DNA of 64,000 bases, taken from contig OZ022578.1 in NCBI GenBank assembly GCA_963669155.1, positions 6,885,387 to 6,949,386 of the forward strand, written 5' to 3'. The position numbers and the translations under genes are program-made. This DNA comes from Arbacia lixula (lineage: Eukaryota; Echinodermata; Echinoidea; Arbacioida; Arbaciidae). The notes beneath the pieces are model-generated. The model searched no databases and was not told where the DNA came from. It saw only the letters and a program-made list of their open reading frames with translations. Positions within the stretch are counted from its first letter, which is position 1; every line of letters begins with the position of its first letter. This document shows positions 1 through 14,091 of this stretch, in pieces.

Positions 1-3000
1 GGTCAGGCTGGGTAGAGGGCAGCTTGGCCAGCTCAGCCAGAGCTGCGTTGGTCAGCACCGAGTCCTCGTTCAGCAGGCCCAGAGCACACAGGCACACCAG
101 GCCCTGGCGGCATGGCATTAACAGCTGCGAACTGATGCACACACAAATATATTTTGTAAACGGTGTAATTTCTTCACAAATACCCTCAGCTCTCTTTTTT
201 AACTCTGCCACCATGTCAGTTTATGTTTGTCTATTTGTTTATATTTTGTATCTCTTTTATGGGTGGAAATCATAAATTCGCTTCATCTTGATCTGTTGTG
301 GAATATATGGAGATCAGCTTTTGCCAGAGTACAATTTGGATAAAGCATTATTACTTTGTTAATTTGGGAATTGTTTCCAGCATTCATGACCTAGTCCTCT
401 CAGAGCATTGACTTTAAATACCCTCAGTCTTTCTCCATGATTTGATCACTTTTAGCACCATATTTGGTCAAAATTATGTAATCACATAATTATGTAATTG
501 TTGCGTGAGCTCACTTTTAAGCAATATTTGGCCATTCTGTGGCAATGCTCATTAATCACACCTTGCCATTTGCTCTCTTCAGAATATGACCTCACATATT
601 GTCAGTCTTTCTCCATGTAATGCTCAATCTGTGCACCATCTTTGCATGAAATTGTAACATAAAATTTGTATTTATCGGAGAAGAGAACATTTTGTGACCA
701 TGTTTGGCAAATTTTGACATTGACTCTTTATTGACTCTTTTACCCACATTCTCATCAGTCTACCCCCACGTAGTGATCCATCTTTGGAACATGTTTGGTT
801 GAAACAGTAATTTCTACTCATTGATAAAGAGGCCCATTTTTGGCAAAGTTCATTGACCTTTGGCCTTTTGACTTGTAGAGGGATGGAGATGCAGGTACCC
901 AGTCTGAAGGAGATATGTTAGATAGCTCTCAAGATATTGTGTTAATGGTCCTGGGGTGTTTCACCAAGATGTGCGTAAGTTACACATGACTTTACACACG
1001 ACTGGTGACCTATTCTTGACGGCCAAATCAGATTCTTAATGGTTTTGATTCCCATCAGCTAAAATTAAAAAATCTGATCTTTGCAGATTAAACTTCTTGT
1101 TTATGATTTGTCAAATTTGATTAGGATTGTACGAAATGCACTCCCACTATGTTAAAACAGGATCAAATTGGAGTTTCTCATTTAGCAAAAGAACTGGGGA
1201 GTGTTTCACAAAGCTGTTCTTAAGCTAAGAACGACTTTATGGATGACTGGTGACCCTTTCTTGTGCTAAATCAGATTCTCATTGACTTTGATTCCCATCA
1301 GCTAAAGTTCAAACATGATGAATATAAATCAAAATTCTTGTTGTTTACAATTGTCTGGATACAAAATTCATGATTGTCAAATTTGATTAGGACTGTTGGA
1401 AATTCTTCCACTATGTTAAAAGAGGAACAAGTGTGGGATCTCAATCAGCACAAGAAAGGGTCATCAGTCGTCCGTAAAGTCGTTCTTAGCTTAAGAACAG
1501 CTTGGTGAAACAACCCCCTGGAATGAGAGGACAAACAGAAAGCTCCCATTGTGGCAGAGGCATACCCAATAAAGGAACTCCAAATTCATGACTAAGGTAA
1601 GAATGAGGAAGAATCTTGGTCTCACCTCTGGAAGAGATAGGTCTTGGCGTTATTGAGATCACCTGACTGATAGCATGCCATAGCCATGGCCGTCAGGATC
1701 TCAGACCGTTTGGTGTCAGATCTAGCCAGCTGTAGGGCCTGCTCATAGGCTGTAGGGAGAGGACACAAGAGGGCAGCAGTGTCTCAACCGAGTGTCAAAT
1801 GAGGGGTGCAATGCACTCATCAAATGTTAAGTTTTTTTAACATTTTTTTTTTTCAAATTGATTTATTAAGGTTATATTTTGATAAGGGTATCCCTTTCAG
1901 CTAAACAACTGATCTACCAAGGGGCCCTGTATGCAATGATAAAAAAAAGTACAATGCACATTTTTTTCAACACAATGGCACGATGAAATAAATACAAACA
2001 AAAATGAATGAATACATGAGCTAGTTCATAAATCAATGTCAGAGATATCTATCAACTACTTTCTTGAAAAATAAATAAATTCAAATAACATAAAAAAAAA
2101 ACATTGGTCTCAGCTGACACCAAGATACATTCAGTCTTAGAGATGACATCTAGAGTGTTTCAACTGAGTGTCAAATGTGGTGTGAGACTTCTGAACATTG
2201 GTTTCAACTGACATCGGGGCATGTTTATAGTCACAAAGAGGACATAGATGAAAGCAGCATCAAAGAAGGTCACATGTAGTGAGTGCATTCACAAAGATCG
2301 GCCACCTGAAGATTGTGCTACTAGTTATGACCATTATTTGTATAAATATCTTTCAGATCAAATATATCTACCAAAAATCTACTCCAATCAATAAAAAAAA
2401 TCCAAAATAGGGGAATATTTACGAACTTTGCAAAACAAAGAATGGCACAATAAATGGTTACAAAAAATAATCACCTAAGTATGCCTCTGGCCACTGTTTG
2501 TTACGGTAGAAAGCGAGCGCTAATGATAGGATGTCCTGAAAGTCAGCCAGAGGTCGCATGGATTGAAGAGTGTCTCTCGCTTCTTCCGCTTTACCCGCTG
2601 AGCTGAAAGGAGACAACAGAAATAAACAAAATTTTATTTCTATGCATCCACAACATAAGCAGATTTATTTTATTTTCAGGAAAAAATGAAAAAGGTCAAT
2701 TTGGGGCAATTTTTCACAAATTTCATTGACCTTTGACCTCAATCAGATTTGACCCCAATTTTACACATTTCATTGGTTTTATGCAACACACACATGTACC
2801 AAGTTTGAAGCAAATCTGGTTCACGTTTCTCAAGATATTGCCTGAACAGATTCGGGATGGACGGACGGACGGACAGACAATCCGAAAACATAATGCCTCC
2901 GGCCACTTCGTGGCGGAGGCATAATTAACAATCAACCAGGGATGCCAAACTTTTCCTTAAAACAAAATTCTACTCTAAATACTACAATATGTGAAAACTG

Positions 3001-6000
3001 TACTTTGTGAAAAATCCCAAGCACAAGAAAAACATATGCTTATCTCAAGAATTTTAAAACATACCGCTACATTAAAAAAAAATATTGAAAAAGAATCATG
3101 AATTACAATCTTGTGTGTTGTGATGAACAGAGAAAAATCGATTCACCTGAGAGCTCTTCCATGGTTTGACAGAGCAATGTTGGTTCGAGCCTGATCCCCC
3201 TGATCCTTCACTACGTTCAGGGCCCTGGCAGAGAAAGTATAATAAAGATAATTGTTATAATTACTTTTAACAATTTTTATTCAATGATAATGGTAATGAA
3301 AATAATAAACAAATTACTATGACAAAAATAATATTATAAACAACAAAGACAAATTTTACACATTTCATTGGTTTTATGCAACACACACATGTACCAAGTT
3401 TGAAGCAAATCTGGTTCACGTTTCTCAAGATATTGCCTGAACAGATTCGGGATGGACGGACGGACGGACAGACAATCCGAAAACATAATGCCTCCGGCCA
3501 CTTCGTGGCGGAGGCATAATTAACAATCAACCAGGGATGCCAAACTTTTCCTTAAAACAAAATTCTACTCTAAATACTACAATATGTGAAAACTGTACTT
3601 TGTGAAAAATCCCAAGCACAAGAAAAACATATGCTTATCTCAAGAATTTTAAAACATACCGCTACATTAAAAAAAAATATTGAAAAAGAATCATGAATTA
3701 CAATCTTGTGTGTTGTGATGAACAGAGAAAAATCGATTCACCTGAGAGCTCTTCCATGGTTTGACAGAGCAATGTTGGTTCGAGCCTGATCCCCCTGATC
3801 CTTCACTACGTTCAGGGCCCTGGCAGAGAAAGTATAATAAAGATAATTGTTATAATTACTTTTAACAATTTTTATTCAATGATAATGGTAATGAAAATAA
3901 TAAACAAATTACTATGACAAAAATAATATTATAAACAACAATGACAAAAATAGTAATTGAATAATCAATAATATTTGAATAAAAATGATAAACTACTAAC
4001 CATAGTAATGAGAACGGCAAAATAACAATAAATTAAATGCTAACTTTAATATTGTTCTTATTCTATAGCCATTATCTTGCTTGTGTCTTTTCATTCTTTC
4101 ATTACTCCATCCACAATCAATGTTGAGGTAGGCAAAAACATCGTCGTGAGTGATTGGTGGTATATTAGGTAACAACCCTTCCATTTTAATATTACGAGGT
4201 TTACGAGGGTCGAAATGACAGATTCTGTGCATTATTGTGTGAATTGAATACGTACCAAACTCTAACCGGAAGTATACGTCCCAGGAGCAATCGATCAGAT
4301 ATTGGTATCGCGAGGTGATATCACTTGATATCGGCTATATGCGAATTCCATGAAGGGTGAAATGAAGCCACACCTCTTTGGTTACTGCAGTTCCGTGGCA
4401 AATGTTGATATCCTAACTGGACTAGGGGTTCACAAAGCCTAAACATCTAACCATGAGCAACGGGTTAAGCAGATGGAGAGACTCACTGTTTGTATGCCTC
4501 CACTGCAGCTCGGTGAAGACCCTGTCTCTCCAGCAGGATGCCATGAAGGGTGTGGGCTTCAGCGCTGGTTTGCACTTGGGCTGGAGAAAGGAGAAGGGCA
4601 GAAGTGAGAAGATGAGAGTAAAAGTAAGAGTAAAACAGGGTCCACAGAGGAGAAAGAGGCTGGAAAGACAGATGGAGGGACAGAGGGAGGGGGAAAGAGA
4701 AAGGGAGGGAGGGAGAGAGGGAGGGAGGGAGGGAGGGAGGGAGGGAGGGAGGGAGGGAGGGAGAGAGGGAGGGAGGGAGGGAGAGAGGGATGCAGGGATG
4801 GAGGGACAGAGGAAGGGACAGAGGGAGGGACAGACTGAGGGGGAAAGAGAGAGGGATGGAGGGAGGGAGAGAGGGAGGGAGAGAGGGATTGAGGGAGAGA
4901 GGGAGGGAGAGAGGGAGGGAGAGAGGGAGGGAGGGAGAGAGGGAGGGAGGAGGGAGGGACAGACGGAGGGACAGATGGAGGGGGAAAGAGAGAGGGATGG
5001 AGGGAGAGGGAGTGGGAGGGAGAGAGGGATTGAGAGGAGGGAGGGAGAGAGGGAGTGATGGAGGGAGAGGGAGAGGGAGAGGGAGAAGGAAGGAATGAGG
5101 GGGAGAGAGGGAGGAGAGGGAGACTAGAGGAATTGATAGAAAAGCTGAGAATGAGGGGTAGATGTGAAGAGGGAGGAGGAGGAGGGAGAGAAAGGATGGC
5201 TTGATCTGATCTCTTCATACCTGCCACTTTGCCGATGGCAGCCTCAGCAGTAGGCACAGCCCCCATCTTAGTGATGTTATAGCGATACAGCTCAGAATCT
5301 TTTTTGAGGTTTGGATCCAGCAGAGCGTCACACACCATGTCAGCATAGCCTAATCCTCCTTCCACCTGTAACAGCAATCACATTTGGTACACACATGAGA
5401 TGCCAACCTTTCCCATTGTGTTTGCCATCGGTGCAAGGAACCCCTCTTCTAGTCAAGAAAGTTCCACAACAGTCAACGTCTGAAACATCTCATATGAACT
5501 CTCCATCTTACAGTGCAGTAGCAAATATAAGACAAATTTCCATGGGAAGGTGGATTATCTGGAAAGTGTCGATGGTGATGCGATCATTTACCCTCACGTA
5601 CTAATATAACCGGAAGTACCCAGGTCACCACTTCACAAGCCCCAATTCCGAAAAGTGTTAGAGTGCCACGCACAGTGATATTTCATAGTTATTTGGGACA
5701 TGAGGAATTGTTGAACGATTGTAAAGCAGCATTTCTTGAGCTAGTTAGTCAAATATCTTACATGTGTAGCCACCCCGGTGGTGTGTCTATACAGGTCAAT
5801 GGCCTCTTCAAATCCTGCTGTCTCCGCAATCAGACTCTGTACACACAACAAAAATAGCGAAAACAAGAAGAAACCTTCATCAAATCTGTGATTATGCCAT
5901 GTCCATCCCTACATGTATTTCAACTAATTGTATTATATTGATGGCACAGGACAAATCCTTGATTTCAATGAAAGTAAATAAAAGAAGACACATTCACAAA

Positions 6001-9000
6001 ATTGTGAGTAAGCCATGTCCATACCTTAATGTCTTACAACTAAATCCACTTGATGCATTAAGATTGTCAACAAGGCCACGAACAAAGCATTATTATCAAC
6101 ATATAATGCCACATCGCTGATGGTGTGCAATGCATTACTGCATGCAATACACACAAGTTGAATGCCAGTACTAGTAACTCTGGAATCCCTGACAGACCTG
6201 TGCATCTAGCCTGCTAAAGATAGCAGGGGGTGTTTAACCAAGCCGTTCGTAAGTTACGAACGACTTTACGAATGACTGGTGATCCCTTCTTGTGCTAAAT
6301 GTTCATTTGTTCATTGAGAATCTGATTTAGCACAAGAAGGGATCACCAGTCGTTCGTAAAGTCGTTCGTAACTTACGAACAGCTTGGTGAAACACCCCAC
6401 AGGATGGATTTAAATTCATGCTTGCTCTGTGCTGCGAGAAAAAACACAAATTACTGGCTTTAAACTAAAGTATTGCTTTCAATATCATCTGCACCATCCT
6501 ACATTAACAGGGTTGCATTTGATATAATATGAATAATCCAGGATCCATTGTCATCACGCGCCCAGCTCAAAGGACACACACAACACAACATAAAACAATC
6601 ACAAAATGTCAGGAAAAGAACCAGAATGACTGCGGAAAGAGATGGAGGAGAGGTAAGAAGGGAGGTACTCTACCTGACCAATCCAGCACTGGACATAGCT
6701 TGGTTCCAGGGACTGAGCCACTGAGAAGGCCTTGTTGGCTAGCTGTAGGTTCCCCTGCGAGAAGTACAGCGTCCCTAGGTTTGTCCAGGCCACCACGTTC
6801 TGAGGACGAGGAACAAGCAAAAAATACATGCAGTGCTTGGCCACTTTCTCACAGGAGCAGTTTGGCCACCTGCAGTTGCATCCAATAGATTTCTTCCAGT
6901 ACAGTCAAAAACAGTGCTGAGTATCAAGTAAAGAATAATTTAATATATAACACAGATAACAGAACCAGTCTCTACATGTAATGTGCTTTTGTTAGAAGTA
7001 ACAGCAAAAGATGTAGCTAAGGCAAAAGGGAAAGAGGGAAATAGGAAATAAGAGAGAGACAATAGAGGCACTATTAAAAAAGCATGTTGAAACAGCAACA
7101 CAATCCACGCAAATGAGATGAAACTACCACTGACTTATTCACAGTTTGAGCAAGCGAGTTTCTAACTCTGACTTAGAATAGTCAAGTGTTTAACATCATT
7201 ATAGATACCTCGGGAAGCTATTGCAAAGTTCAAGTATAGCATATCAGTTCTTGACATAATGAAGGATTATTACATTATCATACTAATGTCTATGTACAGT
7301 TCTGTCAATGTCACAGAGACAGAAGGTCAGCATAGAGCAAAAGAGAGAAACAGACACACATAGAAAGATGAATGATGAATTGTAAGAACATACCTTAGCT
7401 TCCAACTGGATGGACTTGATGAAGGCATGCTGAGCGAGGCCTGGATCAGCTATAGCTGTAGAAAATAGAAACAAAATCATTCATGTACAGTGAGTGATCT
7501 GCAGTCCTTGCGTATTTCTGCTCAATGCGCATTAGCGAAGGATGGATGCGCGATGTGTGTTGTGTATTTATGCATCAGTATAAACAACAGCAATTTTTTT
7601 TCAGAAGAAAACTTGGCAAAAATTGGACATATTTGATAATTTATTGTCATTCAAAATATCCCTGTTTTGCAACTTGGGTTCATACTTCCATGATTTTCCT
7701 GTCGATCGCAGAAAAGGAGGAACTTGCAGGGTAAGGAGAGTACACGTATAAGCTGAGTTACATGGTACACTATGTACAGTACAGACGAAATAATACTCGG
7801 TGCTTGGATCTATAATTTCTCATCCATTTCTCATGTTGTTTGCTGAGCAACTCTTTTCAGAGAGAATTCAAGAACATTCTTGTGTCTTGATCCTGAGAAT
7901 CTGCCTGTCATTCATGTAATATTGTGTTATCTATATTTTATTGTAAACATGTGCAATTGGCTACTGAGTATGAGGCTTTTGGGGCTGTAGTTAAATTGAA
8001 TTAAATACAATTTATCTGACACAGAATGAATGATTGTGTAGATAGTTTGTAGAAGAGCAGTGAAAAAGTTCACATGGGCATAGGACAATTTATCCCTAAT
8101 GCAAAAAATGACCACCCGCAGACAACTTATTAGTGCTTATGAAAAAAAAAAAATGATGGTTTAATGCACGTGATATAAGGCTAAAAAAAGAGAAGCCCCT
8201 ACAATCGTTTTTCCCTGGGAGAGAGTCAGGGTTGAAGGCGAGTTTATTCCATCATACCTGGTGAAGCAGCTACCACACCCAGGGCTGTCCAATGCACATG
8301 ATTCATCTTGTCTAGGGCGATAGCCTTCTTCAGGAACTAGAATTCAAATGACAGGTAATCATAAAGAACACTTTGTGAACTAGACTTTTACAAAAGGACC
8401 ATTTTGATACTAAAATGTCTTCTAATCACTTAAGTTTTACAAGAATTATAAACACAATTGTGTGCTTGAGTATGAAAACAATTTCTCATTCTTCCATCCA
8501 TTCAATGTTGTTCAAAGGTGCGCAGAGAGGAACTATGAGAGTTATTTTAAATTTCCTATCATACAAATTGATATTGCACAGGCAAATTAATATAACTCGT
8601 GCAAATGAAGTGGCAAAAGGAGGAAACACTAGATTCCCTAACCTTCTCTGAGAAGTTATTTTCTTCTCCCTTGACACCACACCCCACCTCCCCGCCCCCC
8701 CCCCCACACACACACACACACACTCCTATTTCTTTTTCTTTCTGTCACTATAGGTTAGCAAGTCCCTCCTTTGGTCCATCTGTCTCTCTGGATCTGTTTT
8801 TGTATGTTCATCTCTCTCTGCCTATCTCTCAATCTCTGTCTTATGCTCATTGCTTTACAAACAATTCTCCCTATCGCATATACTCTCCGAATCTGAACGC
8901 GTGTGGCGCTCTGATCTTTTTACCTTTAATACTTGGGAGATGAACGTTCGGTTCACGAATATTCTATAGCCATCGTCTTGCTTGTGTCTTTTCATTCTTT

Positions 9001-10926
9001 CATTAGTCCATCCACAATTAATGGTGAGGTAGGCAAAAACATCGCCGTGAGTGATTGGTGGTATTTTTTTCAAGTCCTTCGTCCATGTAACAACCATTCC
9101 ATTTTAATATTAAGAGGTTTACGAGGGTCGAAATTACAGATTCTCTGCGTTATTGCGTGAACAAAATGTGAACAAATTTGGTTGAAAAGCTGATAGTGCC
9201 GCTATAATACTGCCCTACTCTGACAAAAGGAAGCAACTAACAAATGAGACTTTTCTTGTAAATCAGCAAAATGTGTCTGTCACTTGCATTGGTAGCAGTG
9301 CAACACCACACCATATTACATTGAATATCTCGCAGCGAGATGAATATTTCTTGTCCAGATTTTGCCTGTATGTAGGGAATGCTGGGTACAATCTAAGAGT
9401 ACCAATAACCCAGATTTGAGTGATTTGTCACTTGATTCCTTTTGTCAGAGTAGGGCAGAATAGTGCCGTACTGCTATATTTTATAGTGATTTGCGATGTC
9501 AGGAATTCACAAGACAATGCACCCACCTGCAGGGCCTTCGCTGCAGTCTTGCCATCTTGGCTCCATTGGTACTGGCGGTAGTAGTTGATACCAAGATCAT
9601 GCCACAGGGAGGAACAGTCCTTCCGTCTCTGAACGGCCCTGCTGTAACATCTGTTCACAGATAATATGATCAGTTTTCAAAAGAAACCCTATTCTAGACC
9701 ATTCCGAATCATCTCTTTTGTGACCATTCAGTAGCTTGCATGAGCATCGTTGTAGAACATCCCAACTATAACATCTCTTCAAATAAACCATGATAAGAGT
9801 TTTTGAAAGACCACTCTTTTAAGACCATTCTGTATCTTGGACTTTTAGCATTGGTGTAGAACACCCATGCTATAACTTCTCTTCACATCAAACACGATTA
9901 AAGTTTTCAAGAGACCACTCTTTTAAGACTATTCAGTAGCTTGGGTGATCACCATCGTAGAACAGATACACATCCAAACATTTTCAGCACAGACCAAATG
10001 AAACAACTCCCTAAAATGTTATATGAAGAAAACTCTAAAGAACTCTACAGTGTATATTTCTATGAGAAGCTATCACCTCACATTTTCATTGGTAAAGTTT
10101 TTACTTAATAGATGAACATAACTGCATCTTTTTGTGATTACTTTAATCATTGTCAAATATATTTTTCTCCCAAATACATGGATATTTTAAATGGTATGAT
10201 TTGTACATTTGGTGACTTGTGCACCACCTCCCCTCCAATTGTTTGTCGTGGCAAAAAAAAAAATAATTATAGTAATAATGTGTTTTTTAAGTTCTTTCCT
10301 AGTAAGAAGCACCAGTACTAAAGTATGAAGTACTACCCAAAGCGCTTGATTATTACGCTGGCTTTTATAGCTAAGCAGCCAAGTATAAAGCGCTTGAAGC
10401 TAGTTGATCTAATTAGATCAGGAATACTATATTCCTGCCAGGTACCCATTTACTACACCTGGATTGAGAGGGACAAACATGAGTAAAACACCTTGTCAAA
10501 GGGTGTATGCACCAGGATGGGCTCGAACCCAGGATCTCCATGCAAGAGTCAAGAGCTCTCACCACTACACCACAGTGCCCTCACACAATCTCCCCCAGCC
10601 TTCTTACCTGCCTCCAAGCGTCAAGAGTTCACCCTTTCCGAGGGTCTGCTGCGAGTCCTTGTCACCAGACAGCAGAGCTCCTGCCACTGAGATCCTGGGA
10701 GTGGAACATGGGTGACCAGAATATCAATGGGTGAGCGGAATATCCCAACCCATCAAAAAACAAACACAAGGTCACCATAACAATGCCAACAATTTGACTG
10801 CTTGAGCGTACCCTCAATATCTTACTCCGCCTCGTTTGCTGACTTTCATGTGGAATGTATATGTTTGTGCCTGTGTGTGTGCATGTATGCGTATGTGTGT
10901 GTGCATGTGTGTGTGCGCCTGCTTGT

Positions 10927-11002
<76 letters not shown>

Positions 11003-11304
11003 ATGTGTGTGAGTGCATGTGTGTGTGTGTGTGTGCACCTGTGTGTATGCACCTTTGATGTGAATGGGGCTCTTCCAAAAGAAGGAACCATAAAGGTTTG
11101 GTTCCCCTCGTGCCACCGTGCGCTTGGAGAAGGGTGCATGCATCCCTAACAGCTTACAGACACACACACAGACATAAACAGACATACAGACATACACACA
11201 GACAGACACACACAGACACACACAGACAGACACAGACGCACAGCTCACCTGATGATGTCATCATGAGGGGCCAGTAGAGTGCAGGCATCCCCGAGCAACT
11301 TCTA

Positions 11305-11349
<45 letters not shown>

Positions 11350-11572
11350 ACAGACAGACACAGACGCACAACTCACCCGATGATGTCATCATAGAAGGGC
11401 CAGTAGGGTGCAGGCATTACCTAGCAGCTTCTAGACACACACACACACACACACAGACATACACAAATACACTCAGACATACACACATACACTCAGACAG
11501 ACGCATAGCTCACCTGATGATGTCATCATGGAGAGGGGCCAGTAGGGTGCAGGCATCCCCTAGCAGCTTCTA

Positions 11573-11612
<40 letters not shown>

Positions 11613-11745
11613 TACACACATACACTCAGACAGACACAGACGCACAGCTCACCTGATGATGTCATCGTGGAGAGGGGCCAGTAGGGTGCAGGCATCCCCA
11701 AGCAGCTTCCACACACCACACAGGTCAGGCCGCAAGATGGCCGCC
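1..11745 (-). CDS. SKIC3 (TTC37): SKIC3 exons 21-34 (superhelical core, partial)
   Basis: Exons in order: 11745-11653, 10694-10608, 9650-9527, 8336-8258, 7455-7394, 6799-6674, 5836-5762, 5365-5221, 4580-4487, 3819-3742 and its duplicate 3224-3147, 2602-2475, 1749-1626, 131-1 (runs off the window). For exon 22 the acceptor was placed at 10694, not at the nearer AG at 10686, because only that choice joins phase 2 to phase 2 and gives RISVAGALLSGDK. For the last exon the acceptor at 131 was chosen over 124, since 124 would create a stop. These exons hold the best-conserved part of the protein: WHDLGINYYRQ, WTALGVVAA, AQHAFIKSIQLEA, NVVAWTNLGTLYFSQGN and SLEPSYVQCWIGQ. Confidence 0.94.
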
Positions 11746-13229
11746 CTGAAACATGAATAGGCACATGAAATCAAACGATGTGTGCAAGTGAGAGGATGAA
11801 CAGTGAACAATAATAGTGAGCACAATGACCAGCATCTTTAATGCTCCATCTAATGTTGTGGGACATTTCAGTACAGATAGTGAAGTGTTCTTTTCCAATT
11901 CCTCGTTTACCCTTAAATAAATAGAGAACAAGAAAACAGGTACATATACAAATGGAAAGAGGGACTAATGAAGACATTGAGAGATGAATGAAGAGGATAA
12001 AAAGAAAATGTGAATATTCTACTTTTAAAGATTGTATTACAAATACATGTAAGAGACCAGAATCTGCAATGACCAGAATAGTACATCACACCGGTTACTG
12101 GTTTCACTGCGTTTTGTACTAAAAAGCGCTTGGGGGGAGGGGGTGGTGTCACAAAGATGAGCATAAGTTACGCACGACTTTACGCATGACTGGTGACCTG
12201 TTCATGTGCTAAATGAGATACCCCCATTTGTATTATTAAGGGAGTGACTTTCCTACCATCCTTACCAAATTTGACACATTATAATCTTTGTACTGAGACG
12301 CTTCTTAAAGACAAGAATTTCAATCTACAAAGATCAGATTTCAATTTAAGCTGATGGGAATCAAACTGAATGAGAGTCTGATTTGGCACACAAAAACAGG
12401 TCACCAGTCGTGCATAAAGTCCTGCTTAACTTATGCACATCTTAGGCGTGTTTATCAACTCTTTTTTGGGTAGAATTAAGGTTTCCAACGTGTTTAAATT
12501 TTTTCAAACGCGTTTAAACGAGTTGATAAACGCAAAGGTGTTTTGATTAGGGGGTTTAAAAAGCTGTTTTGAAACATGCAAATTTGTACGATCCTAAACG
12601 CGTTTAAAAAAGCGAGATAAACGCAAAGCTGTTTTGAAACACTTTTAAACCATGTGTTTTCGGTGACAAGGCCGGTTTTTTGTCTTGGGCGATCGAGTTG
12701 ATAAACGCACCGTTTTTTAAACGCGTTCGTAAAGGCCTTTGGAGTTGATAAACGCACCATTTTTTTAAACGCGTTTGGAAACGTGTGAGGAAACGCGTTC
12801 GTGAAGGCCTTTGGAAACGCGTGTAAATTTCTGAAAAGTTGATAAACACGGCCTATGACTTGTGGCAGAACTACTGCGTCCACACACCTGGCAAGGACTG
12901 TGATAACAAGCTGGATGTAGGAGACAGCTCTGGCTTGGTAGAACTCGTGCAAGGCTGCTTTGGCCATCAAGATGTAGGTCTCTCCTTGGCCTGGGCATAC
13001 AGATAGCAAAGCGATATGACACCTCATGTATCAAGTCAAGGGCCCTGTTTCATAAATCTTACCATTAATGCTAACTACCATGGTAACATCGCTTGACAGC
13101 CAATAAAATTCAAAGTTTCCATAGAAATTGCCATTGTTAGCAAAGTTACCATCACTGGTAAGTTTAATGCAACAACAGGCCAAGACGAACATTTGTGGAA
13201 TGAATGAACTTCCATTAGGGTAGTCTTTG

Positions 13230-13263
<34 letters not shown>

Positions 13264-13267
13264 TCTA

Positions 13268-13320
<53 letters not shown>

Positions 13321-14056
13321 GAGACCAATGAAAAATAAGGAAAGTAAATGATCAATAAATTAAATAAACACATAGATATGAATGTTACATTTTCAATACA
13401 TATGAATATGCATGGGACTATCTATCCCCCTCTTCGTTCGAAGTGGTAATTATCTCCTTCTATTTCATCTTCTCTGGCTCTTTCCCTGTGTTTCTCTCTC
13501 TTCTTCTTTTTTTCTTTTTCTTCTTCTTTCCCTTTTCTATCTTCTTTCCTTCTCCACATAAGCCTTTGCTTCTTCTCTATTACTTTCTTCTTTTCTCATT
13601 ATTTTCTTTCTCTATATTCTTCTTTTTCATTTCTTCTTCTTCTCCCTTCTTCTACTAGTAGGTGTGCACTCACCAGTCAAAGCTGGAACATAGTTTGGTG
13701 ACCTGCTCAGGATGTCTTGGTAGATAGCCACAGCTTCAGGGTATAACCCAAGGGTCTGTTTGATGTAACCAATCCTGCATCAAGACAAATTACATCAGTA
13801 AAGTAGGTGTCAAAGAAAACTCTTGACACTTTTGAAAAAATGATTGAAAATAAGCTTCAACTCAAATGGAGCTGACATTGACAAATCAGTAAGTCAAGGG
13901 TGATCAATTTTTTGACAATCAAGTTTCGTGACATTTCATCCATGATTATTATTGTAATAATCGTCAGAATATTAAATGAGATATCCATTTTTTGACAAAT
14001 TTGGACCTCAAAATTTGTGTATGAACATTCTGTGATGCTTTCTCCAGTGGCAGCCA

Positions 14057-14091
<35 letters not shown>

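Noticed and set aside
4453-5377. Long open frames on both strands (Arg/Glu/Gly-rich, and Pro/Ser/Leu-rich)
   Set aside because: They are produced by the GGGA microsatellite. Only the two ends of the minus frame (5221-5365 and 4487-4580) are real SKIC3 exons.
10500-10580. A tRNA gene on the minus strand
   Set aside because: A and B boxes are present, but there is no closed cloverleaf or acceptor stem, and a related truncated copy exists with the same body; it is a SINE head.
10662-11764. His/Thr-rich and Cys/Val-rich open frames
   Set aside because: These are translations of (CA)n and (GT)n tracts.
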